From NCBI RefSeq assembly GCF_019977335.1, contig NZ_AP024653.1:806001-870000 (forward strand): a DNA stretch of 64,000 nucleotides. Reading direction: 5' to 3'. The DNA comes from Arthrobacter sp. NicSoilB4 (GTDB taxonomy: Bacteria > Actinomycetota > Actinomycetes > Actinomycetales > Micrococcaceae). A model generated the notes under the pieces. The model did not search any database and had not been told where the DNA came from. It worked only from the letters and a program-made list of their open reading frames with translations. Position 1 is the first letter of the stretch; each line of letters starts with the position of its first letter. A program made the translations under genes and the position numbers. Positions 45,528-53,526 of the stretch are shown here, in pieces.

Positions 45528-46609
45528 CGGGTGGCCTCGGCCTTCTTGTGGTCAGCGTGGTCTGAGGTCGGCTGGTCAGCGGTCGCCGGCGTCTGGTTTG
45601 CCGCGAGGCGGGTCTTCCGGGCGGTCTTCTTCGACAGCAGCTTCAGTTCCTTGGCACCGGTGACGTCGGCGCCGAGGACCTTCACGAACACGATCGCGAC
45701 GACGGCGACGTACAGGAAGAGCATGACGGCGAACGCGGAGGCGGAGCCGTAGCGGAGCTGGTTGGATTCGTCCCAGGCGAGCATGGAGAGGGTTTCCACG
45801 GATTCCTTGCCGGGGCCGATCAGGACGAAGGGCAGGTCGAACATGCGCAGGGCGTCGAGCATGCGGAACAGCACGGCCACCAGGAGGGTGGGCTTGACCA
45901 GCGGGAGGGTGATGGAGCCGAGCTGGCGCCACCAGCCGGCGCCGTCGATGCGGGCGGCTTCGTAGACTTCGCCGGGGATGACCTGCATGCCGGCGAGGAC
46001 CAGGAGGCCGATGAACGGGGCGGTCTTCCAGACTTCGGCGATGATGACGGCCACCTTGGAGGCGTTGCCCTCGGCGGTCCAGAGGATTTCGCTGCCGAGC
46101 AGGTTGTTGGCGATGCCGTCGGACTGGAAGATCCAGCGCCACAGCAGGCCGGAGACGGCGGTGGGGACGGCCCACGGGACCAGGATGCTGGCGCGGAGGA
46201 AGGACCGGCCGCGGAAGGCGCGGTTCATGGCCAGGGCCAGGCAGAGGCCCAGGACGGTCTCCAGGAACACCGTGGTGGCGGTGAAGAAGGTGGTGTTGGC
46301 GAAGGCGTTGAGGAAGCGCCGGCCGGACTCGCCCACGAACAGGTCGGCGTAGTTGGCCAGGCCCACGAAGGATTCGACGTCGGAGACGAAGCCGTCCGCG
46401 TCCAGGCCGGATTCGGCGCGGAACAGGGACTGGTGCACCGCGGAGAGCAGCGGGTACACAATCACCAGGGCCAGCACCAGGATGGTGGGGGAGAGCAGCA
46501 TCGCGGCCATGCGGCCTTCGCCGGGGGAGCGTTTCCCGCGTCTGCGCGGGCTGCCTGCTTGGGGCGTGCCGGTCTGCGCGCCGGCGGGCGGGGCGGTCGT
46601 CGTCGTCAT
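45524..46609 (-). CDS. Carbohydrate ABC transporter permease (MalF type)
   Basis: The 361-residue protein has a Pro/Arg/Gly-rich cytosolic N-terminus of ~35 residues, six membrane helices and the EAA loop YEAARIDGAGWWRQLGSITLP. This is the MalF/AglF partner of the permease encoded next. The C-terminal tail is long and basic (LSKKTARKTRLAANQ). It follows the binding-protein gene after a 92-nt gap that holds a strong hairpin. Confidence 0.93.
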   Translation of the reverse strand: MTTTTAPPAGAQTGTPQAGSPRRRGKRSPGEGRMAAMLLSPTILVLALVIVYPLLSAVHQSLFRAESGLDADGFVSDVESFVGLANYADLFVGESGRRFLNAFANTTFFTATTVFLETVLGLCLALAMNRAFRGRSFLRASILVPWAVPTAVSGLLWRWIFQSDGIANNLLGSEILWTAEGNASKVAVIIAEVWKTAPFIGLLVLAGMQVIPGEVYEAARIDGAGWWRQLGSITLPLVKPTLLVAVLFRMLDALRMFDLPFVLIGPGKESVETLSMLAWDESNQLRYGSASAFAVMLFLYVAVVAIVFVKVLGADVTGAKELKLLSKKTARKTRLAANQTPATADQPTSDHADHKKAEATR

Positions 46610-46637
46610 GCTGGGTACCTAACTGGAGTTGCAGCTG

Positions 46638-46669
46638 CCTGGCCGGCCGGGGTGGACCGGCCGGCCAGG
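46638..46669 (-). promoter_or_regulatory. Intercistronic hairpin between binding protein and permease
   Basis: CCTGGCCGGCCGG (46638-46650) is an exact reverse complement of 46657-46669, with a 6-nt loop. There is no T-tract. A stem in this position commonly protects upstream mRNA and allows much higher binding-protein than permease output. Confidence 0.7.
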
Positions 46670-46701
46670 CGTGGGGTCTGAACTGCTGGTTTACTGCTGG
46701 T

Positions 46702-48021
46702 TTACTTGGCCAGCTCGGTGAGCTTGGCCTGCATGTCGTTCAGGGCCGTGTCCGTGTCCTTGGCGCCGGTGATCGCAGCGTAGGCCTCTTCCTGGATCGC
46801 CTTGGTGGTGGCGCCGTACTGGACCACCTTGGGGCGCGGCTGGGCGTTGTTCAGCGAGGTCAGCAGGGTGGGGAAGAACGGGCGCTTGGCGACGACGGCG
46901 GGGTCCTCGAACAGGGAGGCGTACACCGGTGCGCGGGAGGACAGCGCGAGGCGCTTTTGGGCCTGTTCCTCACTGGTGAAGAACTTGACGAACTCCAGCG
47001 CGGTGGCCTTGTTCGGGGTGAACGGGGAGATGGCGAGGCTGCGGCCGCCGAGGGTGGAGACGCCGGGGCCGTCGGTGCCGGGGATGGACGTGATGCTGAA
47101 CTTGCCGTTGACCTTGCTGGAGCCGTCGGTGGCGCTCAGGGAGGCGTGCAGGAACGGCCAGTTGCGCATGAAGACGAGCTTGCCGTCCTGGAAGGCGCGG
47201 CGGCCCTGCTCCTCGAGGTAGGTGATGGCGTCGGACGGGAAGAGCCCGTCCTTGAAGCCGTCCACCAGCAGGTTCAGGCCTTCCTTGGCTTCGGGGGTGT
47301 TGACGGTGGGCTTGCCGTCGGCGTCGACGATCGATCCGCCGGCGGAGGCGACGGCCTCGGAGAAGTTGACCGTGAGGGCCTCGTTCTTGTCGAACTGGCC
47401 GGTGTAGCAGGACATGCCGGCGGCTTCGGGGAGCGCCAGGATCGCCTTGCAGGCGGTCTTCATCTCGTCCCAGGTCTTGGGCGGGGCGGCGATGCCGGCG
47501 GCCTGGAGCAGGTCGGAGCGGAAGTAGAACAGGGCGCCGTCGGTGTAGTACGGGGCGCCGACCAGGGAGTCCCGGTACGTCGCGGCGTTGACCGTGGCGG
47601 GGATCATCTTGTCGGTGGGGACGGCGTCCGCGGGCAGCGGCAGGATCCACTTGTTGGCGGCGAACTCGGAGGTCCAGACGACGTCCAGGTTCAGCACGCT
47701 GAAGGTGTCCGACTTGATCTGCGCGTTCTGGATGAGCTGCTGGCGCTGCTGGTCCGCGGAGTCCGGCAGTTCGATGAACGTGACCTTCTCCTCCGGGTGG
47801 GCGGCGTTCCACTCCTCGATGGTCTTGTTCGCGGCACCGGAGGCGTCGCGGTTGGAGACGTAGTTGATGGGGCCCTTGCCCTCGAAGGACGCGGCGGCGG
47901 CCTTCGGGGTGCTCTTCGCGTCCGAGGAGGCACCGCCGCAGCCGGTGAGGGCGACGGCGGCGACGGTCAGGGTTGCGGTGGTGGCGAGAAGAGTCTGCCA
48001 GGTGCGGCGGCGCTGCCTCAT
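46702..48021 (-). CDS. Sugar ABC transporter substrate-binding lipoprotein
   Basis: Start at ATG 48021 (MRQRRRTWQTLL), with AAGGAG 7 nt upstream; an in-frame ATG at 48039 is the alternative. The 439-residue precursor has a lipoprotein signal with lipobox ALTGC (Cys near residue 28) followed by GGASSDAKST. The mature part shows the SBP_bac_1 pattern (KTIEEWNAAHPEEKVTFIEL, GKPTVNTPEAKEGLNLLV, FVKFFTSEEQAQ). It captures an alpha-glucoside or oligosaccharide outside the cell for the two permeases encoded downstream. Confidence 0.93.
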   Translation of the reverse strand: MRQRRRTWQTLLATTATLTVAAVALTGCGGASSDAKSTPKAAAASFEGKGPINYVSNRDASGAANKTIEEWNAAHPEEKVTFIELPDSADQQRQQLIQNAQIKSDTFSVLNLDVVWTSEFAANKWILPLPADAVPTDKMIPATVNAATYRDSLVGAPYYTDGALFYFRSDLLQAAGIAAPPKTWDEMKTACKAILALPEAAGMSCYTGQFDKNEALTVNFSEAVASAGGSIVDADGKPTVNTPEAKEGLNLLVDGFKDGLFPSDAITYLEEQGRRAFQDGKLVFMRNWPFLHASLSATDGSSKVNGKFSITSIPGTDGPGVSTLGGRSLAISPFTPNKATALEFVKFFTSEEQAQKRLALSSRAPVYASLFEDPAVVAKRPFFPTLLTSLNNAQPRPKVVQYGATTKAIQEEAYAAITGAKDTDTALNDMQAKLTELAK

Positions 48022-48150
48022 GTGTTGCTCCTTGTTCATTGGGGGTGGTGCGTTGCGGGTGGTGCGGGTGGTTTGGTGCATGCGGAACTGCGGCGGTGGC
48101 TGGTTTGTGGCACGGGGGAGTGCCGGCTGTCGCCGGTGGTTTTGTGAGGG

Positions 48151-49173
48151 CTAGGTGGTGGGTTCTGGCTGTCCCGGCGGCGTTGGACTGGGCTGTGTTG
48201 AGTTGGGCGGGGCGGTGGAGCCGCGCTCGATCAGCCGGTGCGGCATGATCTTCGGCCCCAGATCGCGGGAGCGGAGCAGCTTTTTCACGGCCATCCGTCC
48301 CATCTCCTCGAGCGGCTGCGCCATGGTGCTCAGCGGCGGGTTCACGTGCAGGGCGGTGGAGGTGTTGTCGAAGCCCAGGACGGAGACGTCTTCCGGCACC
48401 CGGAGCCCGCGCCGCTGCAGTTCGTTGACGACGGCGGCGCCCATCTCGTCGCTCATCGCGAAGATCGCGGTGAGGCCGGGTTCCTGCTGCAGCAGCTCGT
48501 CGACGCCGGGAGCGCCGCTTTCGTAGAAGAAGCTGCCGGTGGCCGTGACGGGGGTGCAGCCGGCTTCGGTCATGGCGCGGAGGTAGCCGCGTTTCCGGGG
48601 CTGGGCGACATAGACCGACGCCGGGTCGCCGGTGAGGAGGCCGATGCGTCGGTGGCCGAGCCGCAGCAGGTGACGGGTCGCGTCGTAGGCTGCCTGTTCG
48701 TCGTGGATGGCCACGCTGGGGGAGCCCGATTTGTCGCTGATGGCGACGGAGATGATGGGGACGTTGGGCCCCAGCAGCTGCCTGGTCTCCGGGGTGATCA
48801 CCGCGGAGATGAGGATGACGCCGGCGGCCCGGTAGGTGCGCAGGGTCCGGAGGTAGCCGGCGATGTAGGCGGACTTGGCGCCGGTGCGGCCGAGCATCAC
48901 GGCGTAGCCGCGTTCCTGGGCTTCTTCCTCGACGCCCTGCATGACCTGGGAGGCGAGGGCGTCGGAGACCATGGGCGCGAGGAGCCCGATCACGGAGGTC
49001 TGCCGGGTTTTGAGGCCGCGGGCGAGGTAGTCCGTCTCGTAGCTGAGGCCCTTGACCGCGGTTTCGACGCGTTCCCTTGTTTCGTCGGAGTAGCCGACGA
49101 GCCCGTTAACAACCCGGGAAACGGTGGCAGGGGAGACGCCGGCGTGCTTGGCGACATCGCGGATGGTGACCAC
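48151..49173 (-). CDS. LacI family transcriptional regulator
   Basis: The start is GTG 49173, preceded by GGGAGGAGGAA. The 340-residue protein has the LacI HTH at the very N-terminus (TIRDVAKHAGVSPATVSRVVNG), the hinge helix ETDYLARGLKTRQT and a periplasmic-binding-protein-like effector domain ending FDNTSTALHVNPPLS. It precedes the binding-protein gene by 129 nt on the same strand and probably represses the whole operon until a sugar binds. The last ~20 residues are Pro/Thr/Ser-rich. Confidence 0.93.
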   Translation of the reverse strand: MVTIRDVAKHAGVSPATVSRVVNGLVGYSDETRERVETAVKGLSYETDYLARGLKTRQTSVIGLLAPMVSDALASQVMQGVEEEAQERGYAVMLGRTGAKSAYIAGYLRTLRTYRAAGVILISAVITPETRQLLGPNVPIISVAISDKSGSPSVAIHDEQAAYDATRHLLRLGHRRIGLLTGDPASVYVAQPRKRGYLRAMTEAGCTPVTATGSFFYESGAPGVDELLQQEPGLTAIFAMSDEMGAAVVNELQRRGLRVPEDVSVLGFDNTSTALHVNPPLSTMAQPLEEMGRMAVKKLLRSRDLGPKIMPHRLIERGSTAPPNSTQPSPTPPGQPEPTT

Positions 49174-49233
49174 TGTTCCTCCTCCCTGAGGGTGTCTGTT
49201 GTCTTGTGCCCCTGTCACGTAATCGGTTTCGGA

Positions 49234-49273
49234 AAACGGTTTACGTAAACGGTTTCGTTGCGTGCAGGATCAA
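49234..49273 (-). promoter_or_regulatory. LacI-type double operator overlapping the operon promoter
   Basis: Two copies of the pseudo-palindrome AAACGGTTT lie at 49234-49242 and 49247-49255, 13 bp centre to centre. On the minus strand TTGATC (49273-49268) and GTTTAC (49250-49245) are 17 bp apart, so the second operator overlaps the -10. A related half-site CGTAAACG occurs near 49310. This fits autoregulation and control of the sugar operon. Confidence 0.65.
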
Positions 49274-49692
49274 CAGTAAGGGGTGGGTGGGGGATCGCGT
49301 TGCGTTTCGTAAACGGGGGTGGATTGATCGCTCTTTTGTGGCGTTCTGGCGTCGCTCGAGGAGGATGCAACGCGCCTAGTCCGTGAGCGCCTGCAACCGT
49401 CCAGAAAAGTCCGCCAGTTGCCGATCGGTGGACTGCTGGCGCGTCGAAAACGCGTGCGTAGCCGATCAGTGCTGGCTTCGACGGGTCTCGCAACTAACGG
49501 TGAATACACCGGTTCAGTCATAATATTTCGAGACGTAGTCACGGGAATCGCCAACCGCGGACGAACTGATACCCTTCGGCGAAACTTAGTGTTCTGGCGT
49601 CGTCCCGGTCGTGGTTCGGACGGTGAGACGTCTAATATCCCTAGGGTTGCGAGAATGCGCTTGTTCAGTGGGGTCCTCAGGTCCGTTGACGA
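49274..49692. other. Non-coding stretch at a composition boundary
   Basis: This ~420-bp stretch has no ORF with coding features, and it is AT-richer than the sugar operon. I found no tRNA, repeat or recombinase remnant in it. It separates the LacI operon from the GTPase unit. Confidence 0.5.
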
Positions 49693-50070
49693 TCAAGAAC
49701 CGTTGGTGCGCGGACCAGGTTGCTCCCAGTCACGGGCGAAGTCATCTTTGACGAGAGGCCAGACCAGATGGAACCCGTCGTCTACTGAGCTGACCGTGCC
49801 AGGCAGTGGTGGAAGCAGCACGAACTCGTGCGGGATGACTCTGCCTGCTGCATCGCGACGTTTCTCCGGATCTAGAAACCGAAACGCAACCGTGTCTGCG
49901 TTTGCTCGGAAGGTTTCCGTGGTGTCCTCGATTCCGGAAAACGCGGCTTCGTAAATCTCAAGTGGGTTCGACCGACCTGCAGTGCGCAGGAAACGGAAGC
50001 CCCAGTTTTTCCCGCGAGTTGCCCAAACGAAGGCAATCTCATGGTCTGCGGAACTACTGTCGGAGGTCAC
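49693..50070 (-). CDS. Small partner protein of the GTPase gene
   Basis: I do not recognise a family. The 125-residue protein begins near a charged segment HEIAFVWATRGKNWGFRFLR and has IYEAAFSGIEDTTETF and a C-terminal FVLLPPLPGTVSS. It has no signal or membrane segment. Its ATG overlaps the GTPase stop as ATGA, so the two are translationally coupled. The similarly lowered GC of both genes supports co-transfer. Confidence 0.65.
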   Translation of the reverse strand: MTSDSSSADHEIAFVWATRGKNWGFRFLRTAGRSNPLEIYEAAFSGIEDTTETFRANADTVAFRFLDPEKRRDAAGRVIPHEFVLLPPLPGTVSSVDDGFHLVWPLVKDDFARDWEQPGPRTNGS

Positions 50071-51230
50071 GAGCGGCTCCTCAGCAGGACCTTCTCACCA
50101 TCACCATGGTCTAGCTGCAGCTGGAAGCCGGTCAACGTTTCGCTGAGGAAGTCGTGCTTTGCTTTCGCCTCAGTATGCAAGTCCAGCACCTTGGTATCGG
50201 TGAGATCGAGCACGGTCTGTATAAGAAATGGCCCTATCAAGGCCACAGCGTTGCCGAACGGGCCAGGAAGTCGTACTAGGAGAGCGGGCAATTTATCGTT
50301 TCTAATGAAATCGGCCACCGGCCTGGCGACGCGCAGCAAATGCTCGGCCACGTTTGCGCCTTTTCGCATTGCGAGCGCCCAGCGGACGTAACGAGAGAAG
50401 GGAAGCATTGCCGCAATCGGCAGGATCAAATCCAATCCCACACGCTTGGCCACCTCAATTTTCCCGGGCTCGAACTGTGCAGAGGACAGCAGCACAAAAT
50501 CGTCGCCCACTGACAACGCCTCAGGAACTTCCACGAACGTTGCGATCACCTCTTGCAGTTTGTTCAGCTCTGATCCGGCTTTCTCTACGAGCAGGTCCCG
50601 GAAATCGATCACATCCATGTCCGGCAGCAGATCGGCTTTCGACAGTGCCATCAGCCAGATCCGCGGGAACGTCACCAGCGGTTTGCCATCTTGCAGAAGG
50701 TTGTCACGCAGCTTGAGCAGCTGATTGCTGAGGTTGGTCAGAAGCGCTTTGAGATATCGCTCCTCCTCGCCCGCGTTGTCGAGAAGCCGCTGGCCATCCA
50801 CCAACACGAGCGCGACATCGGAACCCAGCAGAGCTCGGAACGTGTGTATCCGGCGATCTTCTTCTTCCGGCTGCGGCTCCGTTTCGAGCCACTCGCCGGG
50901 GTAGTCGTGCCACACCAGGCGCAGTTCTTCGGGAGCCTTTTTCCTCGCCTTGGAAGCCGTCCCCGGCTTGCGTTTGATCGAAAACGCGTAAGCCGTCGCG
51001 GAAAACCGAGTCTGCATCGGTAGCGCGGCTGAATTCTTCATGCCGAGGTAGTTCTGATGCAAACGTCGACCTTGAGCGTTATCGCCTGCGAGAACGTCGA
51101 ATTGCTCCGTTCCGGAGAGCAGCTGCTCCACCGCTAACCCGTAGAAGGAGGACAAAAGCACCGTCTTGCCGCTTCCGCTCTCGCCGAATACGGCAATCTG
51201 TTGCTCTCGTGCGACCTTGTTCTGCTCCAT
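50067..51230 (-). CDS. TRAFAC-like P-loop GTPase of a two-gene unit
   Basis: The 387-residue protein has Walker A GESGSGKT (16-23), a Walker B/G3-type HDYPGEWL with Asp109 and Gly112-Glu113, and a G4-like LSKAD (197-200 region). That order matches TRAFAC GTPases; the DxPGE form resembles the DO-GTPase group described from computational surveys of bacterial conflict systems. The C-terminal third has hydrophobic stretches (LILPIAAMLPF, AVALIGPFLIQTVL) that may touch a membrane. The NTP preference and family are inferred. Composition is lower in GC than the sugar operon. Confidence 0.75.
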   Translation of the reverse strand: MEQNKVAREQQIAVFGESGSGKTVLLSSFYGLAVEQLLSGTEQFDVLAGDNAQGRRLHQNYLGMKNSAALPMQTRFSATAYAFSIKRKPGTASKARKKAPEELRLVWHDYPGEWLETEPQPEEEDRRIHTFRALLGSDVALVLVDGQRLLDNAGEEERYLKALLTNLSNQLLKLRDNLLQDGKPLVTFPRIWLMALSKADLLPDMDVIDFRDLLVEKAGSELNKLQEVIATFVEVPEALSVGDDFVLLSSAQFEPGKIEVAKRVGLDLILPIAAMLPFSRYVRWALAMRKGANVAEHLLRVARPVADFIRNDKLPALLVRLPGPFGNAVALIGPFLIQTVLDLTDTKVLDLHTEAKAKHDFLSETLTGFQLQLDHGDGEKVLLRSRS

Positions 51231-51519
51231 AGGACGAACTTACGGCACGACCGAGTGATAGGCGTGCGTGTGTGCGGTAACCAATAGTGTGTCGGAAAAA
51301 AGATGGCATGCAATACAACTCAAAGCCTGGTTGACGCCAAACGATCACAGAACGCCGCCACAATCCGCTGAACTCCATAGCGAACGAGGGGGCGGGCCAG
51401 GTAGCCCCCGGCTCCTAGGTTGTCGTTCGTTGGCTGGGTTGCCAAAAGTGAAACGCCCCAGAAGTTTTTGTAACCCACTAGATGCCTTTTCTGTCAGAGC
51501 GTCCGCCTACAGTGCTTCC

Positions 51520-51783
51520 ATGACTCCCGATGAATCAACCCCCGCCCCCGACCCGACGACAAAACGCGCCGCCACGCGGCGGTGCCCGGTGTGCGGCCAC
51601 GAGGGATGGCGGATTGCCTACGGGATGATCATGCCGTCGGCGCGCCAAGAGATGTCCGAGACTGAGTTTGCTGGCTGCGTGATCGTCGAAGAACAACGCA
51701 TCTACCCCGCCACGGGCAAAGTCGAGTGGGGCACACCAAAATGGGCGTGCCAGAACCCGGAGTGTCGCCACCGCTGGTGGTGA
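51520..51783 (+). CDS. Small double zinc-ribbon protein
   Basis: The ATG at 51520 gives 87 residues. The product has CPVCGHEGW near the start and CQNPECRHRWW at the end, each a CxxC-type or CxxxxC-type zinc knuckle, likely forming one zinc ribbon. The middle is acidic. No Shine-Dalgarno sequence is clear, so translation may be leaderless from TACAGT 12 nt upstream. It converges on the NERD-helicase gene 42 nt away. Role unknown; it could be an adaptor of the neighbouring systems. Confidence 0.65.
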   Translation: MTPDESTPAPDPTTKRAATRRCPVCGHEGWRIAYGMIMPSARQEMSETEFAGCVIVEEQRIYPATGKVEWGTPKWACQNPECRHRWW

Positions 51784-51824
51784 GGGTCGGACATTATCTG
51801 GTCAGGACCGGCATCTGCTGGCGC

Positions 51825-53504
51825 TCATCTCGATACGTCAGCGGGCCTCCAGATCTGCGCTCTCGACAGAATCCTGCCCAGTTCAGAACCGCCCGCCTCC
51901 GCCAGCAGCCCGGAGTCGCCGACTACGACCAGGAGGCTCCGTGCCCGCGATAGGCCCACATAAAGCTGCTCCGCCGCACGCTTAGGCTCCTTGAAACCGT
52001 TCACGCACAACACTATTACGGAGCGCTCCAGACCCTTGAAGCCCAGGACGTGGCCGTAGAATTCTCGTTCGTTCGCATGGAACTCGCGCCAATAGTCCTC
52101 GGTCGTGCCGGTCTCGAAGAACTCTCGATGGATGGGGTGCCGTGCTTTCGTCGTCAGCAGGGCGATTTGGTTGTTCGCCCACCCTTCCTCGATAAGGCCA
52201 TCGACACAGTCCTCAGCGGCGTCCAGGGCGTCCTGGGTCGCACATTCAACTCGACGGACAGGCAGTCCGGTGCTGCCTCTCGGAGTGAAATGCTCACCGG
52301 CGAACGACTTGAATGTATCCGCGATCTTTCGGGTGTTCCTGAGATTTTCGTCTATGTGGATGGGCACCAGACCAACCGCCGGATGACCGAACTCTCCCAA
52401 GGCACCGGTCCAACGGCTGTAGACGTCCTGATGATCGTCCTGGAACGCGAAGACTTCGCTGGTGTCCGGGTCTTTCGTGCAAGCCAACAGCGCTTCCCAC
52501 CACAGTGGCGCGAAATCCTGAGCTTCATCCACGACGACGGCGTCCAGCTTCAGCGACGCGTCCATGGTGGCAGCAAGCGATTTGAGTTGCCGGGGCATTT
52601 CCTCGTCGAAGTAGGCCTGGCCGACGCCGTCCGGCACGCCGAGCCCGCGGGCGTAGTCGTGGAACTCCCCGGTGAACACCGGCTTGGCTTGTCGCCAGGG
52701 CTCTACCTGGTCCTGAAGGTACTGTCCGAGGCCCTTGTTGTAACAGAACAGGCCAACCCGTTTCCCGGACTTGGCGAGCACTTTTGCCTTTTCGACAGCC
52801 AGCCATGTCTTACCGCTGCCGGCGCCTCCGGTGAACTGCACACGGCGCAGTGACCGCGTTGCGCGGAGTAGCACTGCCTGTCCTTCGGTCAGATGGTCCT
52901 GCAAGTACTCGTCTTGCGCAGGGTCCTGGTGGGCGCCGGCGGGCTCAAGAGTTCCGCTTAGGTGGCGAACGATTCGCTCAGTGAAAGCCGCTGCCAGTGG
53001 AGTAGCGCCACCTCCTTCCTGTTCGATTGCTCGACGGACAAGTTCAGCGGCGGAGGGTATATCCGTCTGGTCCAGGACCAAGGCTCGCGGGCAACCAGCC
53101 ATGTTCCACGTCTGAGGAACCTTTGTGTATGGAAAGGCCACGAGGTAAGCGAAGCGACTAGTCAGGCGAGACCCTATTTGGCCGCTGATCCAGTTCTTGA
53201 AGGCGTGCTGGGAACCCTGCGACTGGGCAACCGGGCTCTGAATTTTGCGCTTGTCGCTCCTATCCGACTGGTACCACTGGGCATCGTCAACGGAGATCTG
53301 GCCGCCCTTGACTTCAATGGCGGCCATACCGACGCCGGGCCAAAGGACGAGCAGATCAATTTCGTGCTCTGATCTGCCGTCCCGAACCTGGACAGAATGC
53401 GCCAGCACTGCCTCCTCCGGCAGGCTGGCCTTCAGTGCTTCCCACACGGCTTTCTCGGCCAACTGGCCATCGCTGAACTCAGGCTCGGCTGGAATGCATC
53501 TCAT
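51825..53504 (-). CDS. NERD-domain SF1 helicase
   Basis: The 559-residue protein combines a NERD nuclease-related domain (about 12-125; EID at 48-50 and IEVKGG at 63-68 give the D...ExK triad) with a UvrD-like SF1 helicase. Helicase motifs seen are GGAGSGKT (226-233), VVVDEAQDF (323-331), IDENLRNTRKIA, GHVLGFKGLERSVIVL and QLYVGLSRAR. It probably unwinds and cuts DNA or RNA. It starts 22 nt after the AddA-like stop and is the last gene of the operon. AGAGAGG precedes the ATG. Confidence 0.88.
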   Translation of the reverse strand: MRCIPAEPEFSDGQLAEKAVWEALKASLPEEAVLAHSVQVRDGRSEHEIDLLVLWPGVGMAAIEVKGGQISVDDAQWYQSDRSDKRKIQSPVAQSQGSQHAFKNWISGQIGSRLTSRFAYLVAFPYTKVPQTWNMAGCPRALVLDQTDIPSAAELVRRAIEQEGGGATPLAAAFTERIVRHLSGTLEPAGAHQDPAQDEYLQDHLTEGQAVLLRATRSLRRVQFTGGAGSGKTWLAVEKAKVLAKSGKRVGLFCYNKGLGQYLQDQVEPWRQAKPVFTGEFHDYARGLGVPDGVGQAYFDEEMPRQLKSLAATMDASLKLDAVVVDEAQDFAPLWWEALLACTKDPDTSEVFAFQDDHQDVYSRWTGALGEFGHPAVGLVPIHIDENLRNTRKIADTFKSFAGEHFTPRGSTGLPVRRVECATQDALDAAEDCVDGLIEEGWANNQIALLTTKARHPIHREFFETGTTEDYWREFHANEREFYGHVLGFKGLERSVIVLCVNGFKEPKRAAEQLYVGLSRARSLLVVVGDSGLLAEAGGSELGRILSRAQIWRPADVSR

Positions 53505-53526
53505 CGTTGTACCTCTCTCTGCCGCA

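Noticed and set aside
46957..48147. 396-codon plus-strand frame
   Set aside because: Antisense of the sugar-binding protein gene; composition is Gly/Val/Asp shadow coding.
49274..49692. Possible tRNA, attachment site or phage remnant at the edge of the lower-GC region
   Set aside because: No cloverleaf, integrase fragment or duplicated end could be found by eye.
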